Below, in pieces: positions 1-8,356 of a stretch of 64,000 nucleotides of DNA. Position numbers and translations under genes: made by a program. A model generated the notes under the pieces. That model did no database searches and was not told the origin of the DNA. It saw only the letters and a program-made list of their open reading frames with translations. The DNA lies in assembly GCF_963664075.1 (NCBI RefSeq), contig NZ_OY760916.1, positions 4,711,110 through 4,775,109 of the forward strand, written 5' to 3'. How positions within the stretch are numbered: position 1 is the first letter of the stretch; every line of letters begins with the position of its first letter. Source of the stretch: an uncultured Desulfobulbus sp. (GTDB taxonomy: Bacteria > Desulfobacterota > Desulfobulbia > Desulfobulbales > Desulfobulbaceae).

Positions 1-166
1 TTTTGTAACGGCCAGTATAGAAGTGGAAGTAGAGATGAAAGCCCCTATGGATTGAACTGCACTGTTCGTCCCAGGGAACCCAGCTGGTGTGTTGTTTGTC
101 TGTCGGATGGTCCGGGTTTGCCGGTCCCCTCATAGTCGTCGTTTCATTCAAACAAGGAGCAACATT

Positions 167-1786
167 ATGGCAGGTTTTGTGTATCAGGATCCCTTCCCCC
201 TCGGTAAAGATGAGACCCAGTTTCGTTTGTTGGAAGGTTCCGACAAGTATGTTTCCACAGAGAGTGTCAACGGTCTGGAATTTTTGAAAGTTGACCCTGA
301 AGGTCTGAAGGTGCTCTCTAATCAGGCTATGCGGGAGGTTTCCTTCCGTCTGCGTCCGGCTCATAATGAGCAGGTTGCCAAGATTTTTGCTGACCCTGAG
401 TCGTCGCGGAACGACAAAGAAGTGGCCTTTGCTATGCTGCGTAACGCCGAAGTTGCTGCAAGCTATGTGCTGCCGGTCTGTCAGGATACCGGAACCGCCT
501 GCGTTGTTGCCAAAAAGGGTGAGAATGTCTTTACCGGTTGCAATGACGCCGAGATGATTTCTGCGGGTGTCTATACCACCTATACCGAAGAAAATCTGCG
601 CTACTCCCAGAATGCGCCGGTGAGCATGTACGAAGAGGTTAATACCAAGACCAACCTGCCGGCTCAGATCGATATCTACGCCACCCAGGGTGCGGAATAT
701 AAGTTCCTCTTCCTGGCGAAAGGCGGTGGCTCTGCCAACAAAACCTATCTTTACCAGGAAACCAAGGCCCTGCTGAATCCCGGCACCCTGAAAAAATTCC
801 TGGTGGAAAAAATGAAAACCCTGGGTACCGCAGCCTGTCCTCCTTACCATATTGCTTTCTGTATTGGTGGTACCTCGGCTGAGACCTGCCTCAAGACCGT
901 GAAGCTGGCTTCTGCTAAATACCTGGACAACCTGCCCACCACCGGTAATGAGCTGGGCCAATCCTTCCGCGATCTGGAACTGGAGAAGGAGCTGTTGGAA
1001 GAGGCGCAGAAACTGGGCCTGGGCGCTCAGTTTGGTGGCAAATACTTTGCCCACGATATTCGTGTGATCCGTATGTCCCGCCACGGCGCCTCCTGTCCGG
1101 TGGGCATGGGCGTTTCCTGTTCTGCGGACCGCAATATCAAAGCGAAGATTAACAAAGATGGTTTGTGGATTGAGCAGATGGATGCAGATCCTGGCCGTCT
1201 GATTCCTGCGGAGTACCGTGATCGTAAGGGTGGGCACCAGGTCACCATCGATCTCAATCAGCCGATTAAAAATGTGTTGGCCGAGCTGACCAAACACCCG
1301 GTTTCAACGGTGCTCTCGCTCACTGGTACCATTATCGTTGGTCGTGATATTGCCCACGCCAAATGGAAAGAGCTGCTTGATGCCGGTAAACCCTTGCCCG
1401 AGTATCTCAAAAACCATCCGGTTTACTACGCTGGTCCTGCCAAAACGCCTGAAGGGAAGCCCTCTGGTTCTTTTGGTCCGACAACCGCTGGACGTATGGA
1501 TAGCTATGTTGGCCTGTTCCAGAAAAACGGTGGCTCCATGGTCATGATTGCCAAGGGGAACCGTTCTCAGCAGGTCACCGATGCCTGTCAGGAATTCGGC
1601 GGTTTCTATCTGGGCTCCATCGGTGGACCGGCTGCCCTGCTGGCCGAGGAGAATATCAAGAAAGTCGAGTGTATCGATTATCCTGAGTTGGGTATGGAAG
1701 CTGTCTGGAAAATCGAAGTGGTCAACTTCCCCGCCTTTATTCTGGTGGATGACAAAGGGAACGACTTCTTCGACGGTTTGCTGTAA
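167..1786 (+). CDS. fum: Class I fumarate hydratase (one-piece, Fe-S dependent)
   Basis: This gene encodes a 539-aa oxygen-sensitive fumarase that interconverts fumarate and malate in the cytoplasm. The alpha and beta domains of the two-subunit enzymes are fused, giving the usual length for class I fumarases. Visible motifs include CQDTGTACV near residue 135, [34 protein letters not shown] and, in the C-terminal beta domain, [13 protein letters not shown]. The conserved cysteines in the first three motifs fit the single [4Fe-4S] cluster of the family. The ATG at 167 was chosen because AAGGAGC lies about 8 nt upstream. The longer frame beginning at 89 adds 26 residues that do not look like fumarase. 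A strong terminator follows, so the gene is probably monocistronic. It may serve an oxidative or reductive citric acid branch or a methylmalonyl-CoA route; the sequence does not say which. Confidence 0.95.
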   Translation: MAGFVYQDPFPLGKDETQFRLLEGSDKYVSTESVNGLEFLKVDPEGLKVLSNQAMREVSFRLRPAHNEQVAKIFADPESSRNDKEVAFAMLRNAEVAASYVLPVCQDTGTACVVAKKGENVFTGCNDAEMISAGVYTTYTEENLRYSQNAPVSMYEEVNTKTNLPAQIDIYATQGAEYKFLFLAKGGGSANKTYLYQETKALLNPGTLKKFLVEKMKTLGTAACPPYHIAFCIGGTSAETCLKTVKLASAKYLDNLPTTGNELGQSFRDLELEKELLEEAQKLGLGAQFGGKYFAHDIRVIRMSRHGASCPVGMGVSCSADRNIKAKINKDGLWIEQMDADPGRLIPAEYRDRKGGHQVTIDLNQPIKNVLAELTKHPVSTVLSLTGTIIVGRDIAHAKWKELLDAGKPLPEYLKNHPVYYAGPAKTPEGKPSGSFGPTTAGRMDSYVGLFQKNGGSMVMIAKGNRSQQVTDACQEFGGFYLGSIGGPAALLAEENIKKVECIDYPELGMEAVWKIEVVNFPAFILVDDKGNDFFDGLL

Positions 1787-1842
1787 GCAGCCAACGACAG
1801 TGAACGCCTCGTAAGAGGCTTATCGCAAGCATGTTGAATAGA

Positions 1843-1877
1843 CCGGCAGCGGGAGTGAACCCCGTTGCCGGTTTTTT
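1843..1877 (+). terminator. Rho-independent terminator after fumarase
   Basis: An 11-bp GC-rich stem (CCGGCAGCGGG paired with CCCGTTGCCGG, one G-U pair) with a 7-nt loop is followed by a run of six T. It lies 57 nt past the fumarase stop codon. Confidence 0.9.
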
Positions 1878-1880
1878 ATC

Positions 1881-2028
1881 TAGTGTCCGTTCAGAAACGG
1901 TCTTTTTGTTCAATTTCGGCGTTATGCTTAAAATTTTATCCTCGGAATATTCGTCATATGCCTGTGGTAAAATTTTGCGCACGCCTTGAACTTGAACAAA
2001 AATCCTCATTTCTGAGCAGACCCTACTA
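1881..2028. repeat. Palindromic MITE-like element
   Basis: The left end TAGTGTCCGTTCAGAAA is matched, with gaps, by the reverse complement of the right end (TTTCTGAGCAGACCCTACTA). Internal arms also pair imperfectly: a TTGTTCAA...CGGCGT...AAAATTTTATC arm faces GGTAAAATTTTGCGCACGCC...TTGAACAA. The centre contains ATCCTCGG and ATATGCC. The element has no coding capacity. It lies directly between the fumarase terminator and the LOG gene, so it forms most of that gene's leader. A diverged relative sits at about 13096-13223. It could be a small non-autonomous transposon relic or a structured intergenic repeat. Confidence 0.6.
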
Positions 2029-2040
2029 CAAGGGTGGAGC

Positions 2041-2712
2041 ATGGACGATCTAAAAACCTCGGAAGCCTGGCGTATCTTTCGAATTCAGGCGGAACTCATC
2101 GATGGCATTGAAACCTTGAATGATCTCGGTCCGGCCGTTTCCATCTTTGGTGGGGCTCGTTTTGCCGGGGATTCGGAGTATTGTGTTGCGGCCCAAGAAA
2201 CAGCTACCCTGCTCACCAAGATGGAGCTTGCGGTCATAACGGGTGGGGGGCCAGGGATTATGGAGGCGGCCTCACGCGGTTGTTACGAGGCTGGGGGGAC
2301 TTCGGTGGGGCTCAATATTATTCTGCCTCGTGAGCAACACCCCAACCATTTTCAAAATCGCAGTCTGACCTTTCGTTATTTTTTCATTCGAAAACTGATG
2401 TTTGTTCGCTATGCCATGGGCTATGTAATTTTTCCCGGTGGTTTCGGAACGATGGACGAATTTTTTGAATCACTCACTCTGATGCAGACCAAAAAAATTC
2501 GCCGCTTTCCCATCATCCTTTATGGAACTGACTACTGGAGGGGGCTGGTTGAATGGATTCGCGCCCAACTGTTACCCCATAAATCCATCGCTGAGGAAGA
2601 CATGGAGCTGTTTCATCTGGTCGATTCGCCCAAAGAAGTGGCAGATATTATGCGAGAATACATCGACCAGTGCCAGCAGTATGAGGGAGAGCAACGGCGA
2701 AGCAGCTTTTAA
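2041..2712 (+). CDS. LOG family (TIGR00730-type) Rossmann-fold nucleotide hydrolase
   Basis: This 223-aa cytoplasmic protein carries the two signatures of the LOG family (cytokinin-activating phosphoribohydrolase-like, often misannotated as lysine decarboxylase): GGGPGIMEAASRG near residues 64-76 and PGGFGTMDEFFE near residues 130-141. Members with both motifs hydrolyse nucleoside 5'-monophosphates to base and ribose 5-phosphate; the bacterial substrate is often unknown. The ATG at 2041 has AAGGGTGGAGC immediately upstream, and no earlier in-frame start looks plausible. It follows the palindromic repeat and precedes the disrupted nitroreductase gene on the same strand with about 120 nt between, so the two could once have been co-transcribed. 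The exact substrate cannot be read from the sequence. Confidence 0.85.
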   Translation: MDDLKTSEAWRIFRIQAELIDGIETLNDLGPAVSIFGGARFAGDSEYCVAAQETATLLTKMELAVITGGGPGIMEAASRGCYEAGGTSVGLNIILPREQHPNHFQNRSLTFRYFFIRKLMFVRYAMGYVIFPGGFGTMDEFFESLTLMQTKKIRRFPIILYGTDYWRGLVEWIRAQLLPHKSIAEEDMELFHLVDSPKEVADIMREYIDQCQQYEGEQRRSSF

Positions 2713-2857
2713 GGGCTGTAGAGTTTCCAATGTCTTGAGACCAGGATACGGAAAATTAAGCTTTTTTTATCGAAATAATACATGTTTGCCATGCAAAGGT
2801 GAGTGTCTTTTAAAGCGAGAAAGAATAGATTATGAATCCAGATTTATTGAACATTTT

Positions 2858-4220
2858 CTGATTATTTCGGATTTAGGGGAGCCCCTCGAAATCCTCCAAG
2901 AGAGGAGGAAATCAAAAGGTTCTGTAGCCAGCAATCGTGATATCGACGGCCATTCAACTGTTCGGATGGACTTTTCAATCCAGCATGTTGTTTCACCGTT
3001 TTCGGGTTTTGCGGAGCAAAATTTTTGATGTGCGCCCAGCCCCGAATATTTTGCTCTGCTGCTTCCAGGGAACCGTGGAAATATCTCGTATTGTACATGT
3101 GGCGGTCCATTCCCTGCATTAACCGGTCAAGCATGTTGCTTGTTCTGTGACTTCCCTTGTGCTTGTATGTCATTGAATAATCAACGATATTGCTCTTGAT
3201 CTTTTTCAAAGGGGCTAGAATCACATCAGGATACGATTCGTATTGTGCTGCTTCCACAAGTCTTCTGATTTTTTGGGAAAATGAACGCCTTGTGGGGGCT
3301 TGAAAACATTCCCAAAGCGCTGTTGCCACCTCGATGAATAGCTCCCTGTGTTTTTTCTTGGATCTGTCGCGTATCTTAATGTAAATATGCAGAAAACAGG
3401 ACAAGATGCATATCGATGGAAAAAGGTTGCCAAATGCATTTTTGGTTGCTGCCCAGCCGTCTGTATTCACAGTCTTTGGGGAGTACTTCGGTTTTAGATC
3501 CAGAGCCTCTTGCTTGAAGGTGCTGTAGCCTCGCTCAAGGTCGGCATTGTCTGCCTTTTCGGTAACGGCGACACCGAGTATACAGCCTTCAGCCACAGTT
3601 GTTGGGATATAGCACTTTTTGCCCCGTATTTTCGTGTGCTTTTCGTCGGCAACGAGATGCGCCGGCAGTTTGGCCGGTTCCTTAATGGTAGTCCCGACGA
3701 TACTGAATCGTCCCAAGTGGCTTTCAAGCCGATACCAAAACGATGCATTTCTGCCGAAAACATGTGCAAGTGCCCAAAACGGTATATCAAATTTTCGTAG
3801 AAACAGGGCGTTGTCAATATCTTTGGTGAATGCTGTTTGATAGGGCATCACAAATGATGGACGTATGGTAAAATTCGTATTTTCCACTTCTATCCGTCGT
3901 ATCCGGATGTTGAGCCTTATTGAGACGTAACTGTCTTTCATCCGATAGCCATGCTGGATCTCAAGCGGAAAAATTTCCGGACATCTGGCTATCATATCAT
4001 CTAATTGAGCACGAAATTTCTGAGGGCACTCTACAGTATCGACATAGGTTTTATTGCAAAAGGGTGTACATATTGTACGGTTGTTTCTTGGGGATGTTTT
4101 GGCCATCTATACGTACCATAGGTTATCAGGGTGGTTTTGACGTGGAAATCAAATTTTCCCATAATAATCAAATGGTTGTTTATGTCAAAGCATCCCCTCC
4201 CCTAAATTCGAAATAATCAG
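2858..4220 (-). mobile_element. Complete 1363-bp IS with 8-bp target duplication
   Basis: The terminal inverted repeats are CTGATTATTTCGGATTTAGG (then GGAG) at 2858-2881 and its near-perfect inverse at 4197-4220: 24 bp, one mismatch. Both ends are bordered by AACATTTT (2850-2857 and 4221-4228). One transposase gene on the minus strand fills almost the whole element, and its stop codon lies inside the left repeat. An 8-bp duplication fits several DDE families (for example ISL3, IS66, IS256). I could not assign the family by eye. Confidence 0.93.
2862..4106 (-). CDS. DDE-type IS transposase (family unassigned)
   Basis: This 414-aa protein is the only gene of the IS at 2858-4220 and is taken to catalyse its cut-and-paste or copy transposition in the cytoplasm. 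Candidate catalytic acidic residues lie in LVADEKHTKIRGKK (about residues 150-163), VNTDGWAATKNAF (about 213-225) and a later acidic helix before HRTSNMLDRLMQGMDR (about 324-339); the order and spacing resemble the DDE fold. A basic segment, KIRDRSKKKHRE, lies in the insertion region. The reading frame is intact from the ATG at 4106, though no strong ribosome site precedes it. Because the target duplication is perfect and the frame is open, the element may still be active. The family name would need a profile search. Confidence 0.8.
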   Translation of the reverse strand: MAKTSPRNNRTICTPFCNKTYVDTVECPQKFRAQLDDMIARCPEIFPLEIQHGYRMKDSYVSIRLNIRIRRIEVENTNFTIRPSFVMPYQTAFTKDIDNALFLRKFDIPFWALAHVFGRNASFWYRLESHLGRFSIVGTTIKEPAKLPAHLVADEKHTKIRGKKCYIPTTVAEGCILGVAVTEKADNADLERGYSTFKQEALDLKPKYSPKTVNTDGWAATKNAFGNLFPSICILSCFLHIYIKIRDRSKKKHRELFIEVATALWECFQAPTRRSFSQKIRRLVEAAQYESYPDVILAPLKKIKSNIVDYSMTYKHKGSHRTSNMLDRLMQGMDRHMYNTRYFHGSLEAAEQNIRGWAHIKNFAPQNPKTVKQHAGLKSPSEQLNGRRYHDCWLQNLLISSSLGGFRGAPLNPK

Positions 4221-4721
4221 AACATTTTTACCCGTCGCAGTATCCGCCAATACACACAAGAGCCTATTGGCATGTCTCTGATTGACGATCTTTTAGAGGC
4301 AGCTATGGCTGCCCCTTCTGCCATGGGAAAAAATCCTTGGCATTTTATCGTGCTGCAATCTCGTTCGGGTATCGATAGGCTCGCTGCCTGTTTACCCAAT
4401 GGCAAGATGCTGGGCCAAGCCACGGCAGCACTGTTGGTTTGTGGCGACATTCATCAGGCCCACGACAAGGAACTCTCGTTTCTGCTTCAAGATGTCAGTG
4501 CAGCCATAGAAAATATTTTGCTGGCCGCAAGTATGTTAGGGCTTGGTGCATGCTGGTTGGGAATCCATCCCCGCGAGGAGCGAATCCGTGCTGTGACTGA
4601 AGCCTTTGCACTCCCTCAAGGCATCCTGCCAGTAGCCGGTATTTCTCTGGGCTGGCCCAATGAAGTGAAAGAACCTCGAACTCGCATGAGCCGGGAGCAG
4701 ATTCATATCGAACAGTGGTAA

Positions 4722-5173
4722 CCCCTCTGCTTAACGCTCGTTTCAGTGTTTATTCATCTTGGTGGGATAGATTAATTTCTACCCCGTGCTGTCCCCTTTG
4801 GTCATGGCATGGATTATGCTTATGTGAGGGGGATTTTTGTGAACCTGTTGTGCAATCTCTTGAAAGGGAAGGAGGACGTCAAAAACGTGCTTTTTCCCAT
4901 TTTTTCTAATCGTTTTCTTGTTCTTCCCCGTCAAAAAAACTTCCGGTGACATCTTTGTTCCCCGGGAGGTCTGCATCCGTAACAGCCGGTTAAGAAGGAA
5001 AATCTTAGAGTGTTAGTTGTGTTAAAGTCTGCTTGCTTGTGATCAGCAATGCATCGCAGAAGAAAGCATCAGCTAAAACTGTGGGAAAACTGTGTGTTCT
5101 CGCTGGCAGCTGGGGGCGTTACTGATTCTAAAAATGAAAATTGCGCATTGAGCCTGTAAATAACTAACGGTGA
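4722..5173. other. Non-coding stretch upstream of the PKD protein
   Basis: This is about 450 nt with no convincing gene. A 65-codon minus-strand frame exists but has no ribosome site and no recognisable protein features. I saw no tRNA, no riboswitch core and no strong terminator after the nitroreductase remnant. The last 150 nt are presumably the promoter and leader of the gene at 5174. Confidence 0.4.
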
Positions 5174-6904
5174 ATGATGTTTTGGTTAAAAGTGAGAACC
5201 GTCCTTATTTTGGTTGTCTTTCTTCCGCTGAGTGGTTTGGCAGAGACTACCCGACCTGTCCATGTTGAATGGGGCTATACCCCACCGAGTGAACCAGCTG
5301 TTACCGGTTTTCAGCTCTATCAGGAAGGTGTTTCTGTCTGCCAGGTACAAGATGGGGATGCAACCTCCATGGATTGCAGTGTGAGTTTAACAACTAATCC
5401 AACGCAATTTACCCTTACAGCCCTTTTCTCGGATGGAACTGAGAGTCCTCACTCGTCTCCTTTCACCTTCTATCAGGAGTCAGGGGCGGAAGATGAGAAT
5501 AGTCCGGGGGGAAGTGTTCCAGCGAGCGAACCTGTAGCCAGTGTCAGTACAAGTGTTGCCTTAGGCATCTGCCCCTTGGAGGTTGAGTTTGATGGGAGTG
5601 GATCCTCTGACCCTTCTGGAGAGGAATTGTCGGAATATCTCTGGGATTTTGGCAATCAACATTCTGCAACCGGGGAGGGCGTCACCTATGTGTTTGAGGA
5701 ACCAGGAACCTATACGGTTACGTTGACTGTGACTAACCTTACAGGGGAGACCGCATCTGTAACAACACCAATTGTCGTTGTAGAAGCTCAGCAGGCGGAC
5801 CCAACAACAGTGAGCTCTCCATCCACACCAGCCGATTTACCGCAAAGCAATGAGCTAAGCTTCGTTAGTCCTATTGTCCCTGCAGATGAGGTGCATCTAG
5901 AAGCAGGAAGCCTTAGAGTAACTGATGCCTGGGCAAGGGTGAGCTTCGATGAACCGTACACCACTCCTGTAGTCATTGCCGGGGCGCCCAGTTTTGAAGA
6001 AAGCGATCCCTGTACAGTGCAACTGCGCAATATTACCACTGAAGGTTTTGATATTCGACTTGCCGAGTGGGAATACCTTGACGGGGAGCACACCGCAGAA
6101 ACGGTTAATTACCTCGTTTTAGAGCAAGGAATCAATATCTTGGAAGACGGTTCAGTGATTAATGCGGGAGTGTTTCAAGGGAGTTCAGACTGGCAGGAGA
6201 TCTCTTTTTTCTCTTCTTTTGAACAGCCTCCGCTGCTTCTAACCAGCATTGCCTCAATGCACGGAGGGCAACCGCTCATTGGCCGCAGTATTCCAGGGAA
6301 AACAAGCTTCGGTTATTTACTTCAAGCAGCTGAAAATAAACAAGGATCAAGCGAACTTGCGGAAACTGTGCACTATATTGCCTGGGAAGCTGGTGTAGGC
6401 GGCCAGGAAGCGATGCTCTATGAAGCTGTTCCAGATGCTCTGTTTGTAAATAACGACTGGCGGAGCGTTGACATGCAGAGGTTGTATATGCAGGTGCCCT
6501 ATGTTTGGGCGGCAATGCAAAGTAAGGAAAATTTTGCCCCTGCAACAGTGAGAATTGGGGCAACTTCATGTTTCTCTTTCAAGGCTAAGATAGAGGAAGA
6601 GCAGTCTGCCGATAGTGAAATTAAGCATCCATACGAGCAGGTTGGATATTTGGCTATTGTGCCCAATGGACCTAAACAATTAGCGACATTTACCTGGGAA
6701 TTTGATGCATCTGAAGAAGCTCTTATTACGGGGTTCCGTGTTCTTGCAGATGGAGAGGAAATTTGTGTCACGGCAGATACAAGTGCGCGGGCTATGAGTT
6801 GTACCATACTTAAGCCAACCCAGCAGACCGTGTTCACGATTGTTGCCGCGGGCAACGAGAATGAGGAGAGCAAAGAGTCAAATAGTTTAACCTATATCCC
6901 CTGA
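5174..6904 (+). CDS. Secreted PKD-domain protein with repeated FN3-like ends
   Basis: This 576-aa protein starts with a signal peptide (hydrophobic stretch VLILVVFLPLSGLA, cleavage near residue 23) and is probably exported to the periplasm or cell surface. Residues about 28-98 form a beta-sandwich-like module with a Cys pair (VSVCQVQ...MDCSVSL). Residues about 120-205 are a PKD domain (VEFDGSGSSDPSGEE, YLWDFGN, YVFEEPGTYTVTLTVTN). The middle (about 225-480) has two long beta-rich segments with FDEPYTTPVVIAGAPSFE and SSFEQPPLLLTSIASM that resemble lectin-like jelly-roll domains. The last 80 residues repeat the N-terminal module (FTWEFDASEEALITGFRVL, with ICVTAD...MSCTIL). Such architectures often bind polysaccharide or mediate adhesion, but no catalytic motif is visible. 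The ATG at 5174 has only a weak ribosome site (GGTGA). A terminator follows, so it is likely a single-gene unit. Confidence 0.75.
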   Translation: MMFWLKVRTVLILVVFLPLSGLAETTRPVHVEWGYTPPSEPAVTGFQLYQEGVSVCQVQDGDATSMDCSVSLTTNPTQFTLTALFSDGTESPHSSPFTFYQESGAEDENSPGGSVPASEPVASVSTSVALGICPLEVEFDGSGSSDPSGEELSEYLWDFGNQHSATGEGVTYVFEEPGTYTVTLTVTNLTGETASVTTPIVVVEAQQADPTTVSSPSTPADLPQSNELSFVSPIVPADEVHLEAGSLRVTDAWARVSFDEPYTTPVVIAGAPSFEESDPCTVQLRNITTEGFDIRLAEWEYLDGEHTAETVNYLVLEQGINILEDGSVINAGVFQGSSDWQEISFFSSFEQPPLLLTSIASMHGGQPLIGRSIPGKTSFGYLLQAAENKQGSSELAETVHYIAWEAGVGGQEAMLYEAVPDALFVNNDWRSVDMQRLYMQVPYVWAAMQSKENFAPATVRIGATSCFSFKAKIEEEQSADSEIKHPYEQVGYLAIVPNGPKQLATFTWEFDASEEALITGFRVLADGEEICVTADTSARAMSCTILKPTQQTVFTIVAAGNENEESKESNSLTYIP

Positions 6905-6974
6905 ACACCTCCCAGGCCCTCTGGTGAGTGAGCTCTTTGGCGGGAACCGCTGCCGTACTCGGGAGCAAAACAAG

Positions 6975-7010
6975 AAAGGCCCAAGGAATCAACTTCCTTG
7001 GGCCTTTATA
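6975..7010. terminator. Bidirectional terminator between convergent genes
   Basis: A near-perfect 12-bp stem (AAGGCCCAAGGA paired with TCCTTGGGCCTT) is flanked by A-rich and T-rich tracts. It lies between the convergent ends of the PKD gene (6904) and the glcF-like gene (7032), so it can stop both transcripts. Confidence 0.85.
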
Positions 7011-7031
7011 TGTAATAGAGACAGGGTCTTG

Positions 7032-8354
7032 TTAGGACTGACTGTACTCTTTGCGGTACGATTCCGCTAACAGAGAGATGTAGTGCACGACATCCTGTTC
7101 ACCGCCGCAGCGGTTTACATTGTCCAGAAGCTGCATCATGCAGGCAGGACAGCCGGTGGAAACGGTATCAGCTTCCGTTGATTTGATGTCCTCAGCCTTT
7201 TTCTGACCGATGATGGATGCAGTCTCGTAATGGGAGACAACATAGGAACCACCGCTACCACAGCAGGCATCCGGTGCCTTCATCTCTTTGAAGGTGAGGC
7301 CGGGAATAGACTTAATAATTTCCCGCGGCTCAACAAATACCTTCATGGACTTCTTGAGATGACAGGAGTCGTGGTAGGTCACGGTTTTCTCAATCCGGCC
7401 TTTGGGCTGACGCAGTTTGATAATCTTAGTCAGGAAGGTGGAGATATCACAGGTCTTGGCGGCCCATTCTTTTGCCTTGGGTCCGTAAACCGGATCAGCT
7501 GCCAGCAGCTCGACGTAGTCATGCTGCCAGGCTCCACCGCAGGAACCACAACCGGTGATCAGGTAATCACAGCCGGTGGCTTCCATGGTATCGATATTCT
7601 TCCGGGCCAGTTTGCGTACGGTGTCGGTATCACCATGGACCAGAACCGGTACACCACAGCAGTTCTGCTCTTTAGGGATATGAACCTCGACATTGTTGGC
7701 GGTCAAGACGTCAATCAAGTCTTTTCCCGCATCCGGGTAAAAGTAATTGAGTGAGTCACCGGTGAAAAAAGCAACCTTGATGGTCGATCCCGGTGCACGC
7801 ACAACTTCGGGCACCTTGTCGCGCAGCGGGGTGATATTCAGCGCGGGCATCTGGCGGCCATCGTCAAAACCAAACTGTGAGCCTACCTTCGCAAAAGGAG
7901 AACGGGGGGCAATCGCTTTACCACCTTTCTCTGAACGAAATGCTAAACCCTGCATTGCTGCTCCGACACGAAGTCCGGCATCAAAAAGTTTGGGGTGCTT
8001 GAGGGTTGAGAAAATAGCCTTTTTGAGCCAGGGGAGACCATTTTTCCGTACCAATGCAGCACGCAGGGCTAGCATAATGCGATCAAAGTTTACCTTGGTC
8101 GGACAGTTGGTCATGCAAGACTTGCAGACCAGACAGTTGAAGAGCATCTCATAGACCTGGGGATCGTCGAGTTCGAGTTCACCAGCCAGAACCGCCTCGG
8201 CCACTGCAATTTTCGAGCGGGTGACTGCAGACTCAACCTTGTCTGCTCCGTACACCGGGCAAACGGCCATGCAGTTGCCGCACTTCATGCATTTGTCCAG
8301 TTCCTCCTGAACAATGGCAAGTTCGTCGTGATAGGTTTTATCAGTTACAGCCAT
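7032..8354 (-). CDS. glcF: Iron-sulfur subunit of (D-)lactate/glycolate dehydrogenase, GlcF-like
   Basis: This 440-aa protein has two ferredoxin-type [4Fe-4S] motifs near the N-terminus (CMKCGNCMAVCPVYG from residue 22 and CLVCKSCMTNCPTKV about 50 residues later). Two CCG domains follow (CCGVPVLVHGDTD and CCGSGGSYVVSH) and close with STGCPACMMQLLD. It should pass electrons from the FAD subunit encoded immediately upstream to the membrane pool or a redox partner at the inner face of the membrane. The ATG at 8354 was chosen because it lies 2 nt past the stop codon of glcD, with GGGGGA inside the glcD end as ribosome site; a TTG 6 nt earlier is less likely. The tight spacing implies translational coupling. 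In sulfate reducers such as Desulfovibrio vulgaris this pair belongs to the lactate-utilisation region, so lactate is the favoured substrate, though glycolate cannot be excluded. Confidence 0.88.
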   Translation of the reverse strand: MAVTDKTYHDELAIVQEELDKCMKCGNCMAVCPVYGADKVESAVTRSKIAVAEAVLAGELELDDPQVYEMLFNCLVCKSCMTNCPTKVNFDRIMLALRAALVRKNGLPWLKKAIFSTLKHPKLFDAGLRVGAAMQGLAFRSEKGGKAIAPRSPFAKVGSQFGFDDGRQMPALNITPLRDKVPEVVRAPGSTIKVAFFTGDSLNYFYPDAGKDLIDVLTANNVEVHIPKEQNCCGVPVLVHGDTDTVRKLARKNIDTMEATGCDYLITGCGSCGGAWQHDYVELLAADPVYGPKAKEWAAKTCDISTFLTKIIKLRQPKGRIEKTVTYHDSCHLKKSMKVFVEPREIIKSIPGLTFKEMKAPDACCGSGGSYVVSHYETASIIGQKKAEDIKSTEADTVSTGCPACMMQLLDNVNRCGGEQDVVHYISLLAESYRKEYSQS

Positions 8355-8356
8355 GA

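Larger units (their letters stand above)
2832..4721 (+). pseudogene. Nitroreductase-family gene disrupted by an IS
   Basis: The 3' part (4221-4721) encodes a nitroreductase-like flavoprotein beginning inside the family's N-terminal FMN-binding region; it contains RRSIRQYT, then AAPSAMGKNPWHF, then AASMLGLGACWLGIHPREE. The missing start lies on the other side of the IS. ATG at 2832 encodes MNPDLL and runs into the left copy of an 8-bp target duplication (AACATTTT, 2850-2857); its right copy at 4221-4228 continues in the same frame as NIFTRRSIR. Removing the IS and one copy of the duplication restores an uninterrupted 172-codon gene, the normal size for small nitroreductases. An internal ATG at 4272 could still start a shortened protein, but it would lack the phosphate-binding arginines near the N-terminus. 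The gene is therefore probably non-functional, and the break looks recent because no other lesion is seen. Confidence 0.9.

Noticed and set aside
4779-4976. 65-codon minus-strand frame in the gap before the PKD gene
   Set aside because: No ribosome site and no recognisable features; composition matches non-coding DNA.
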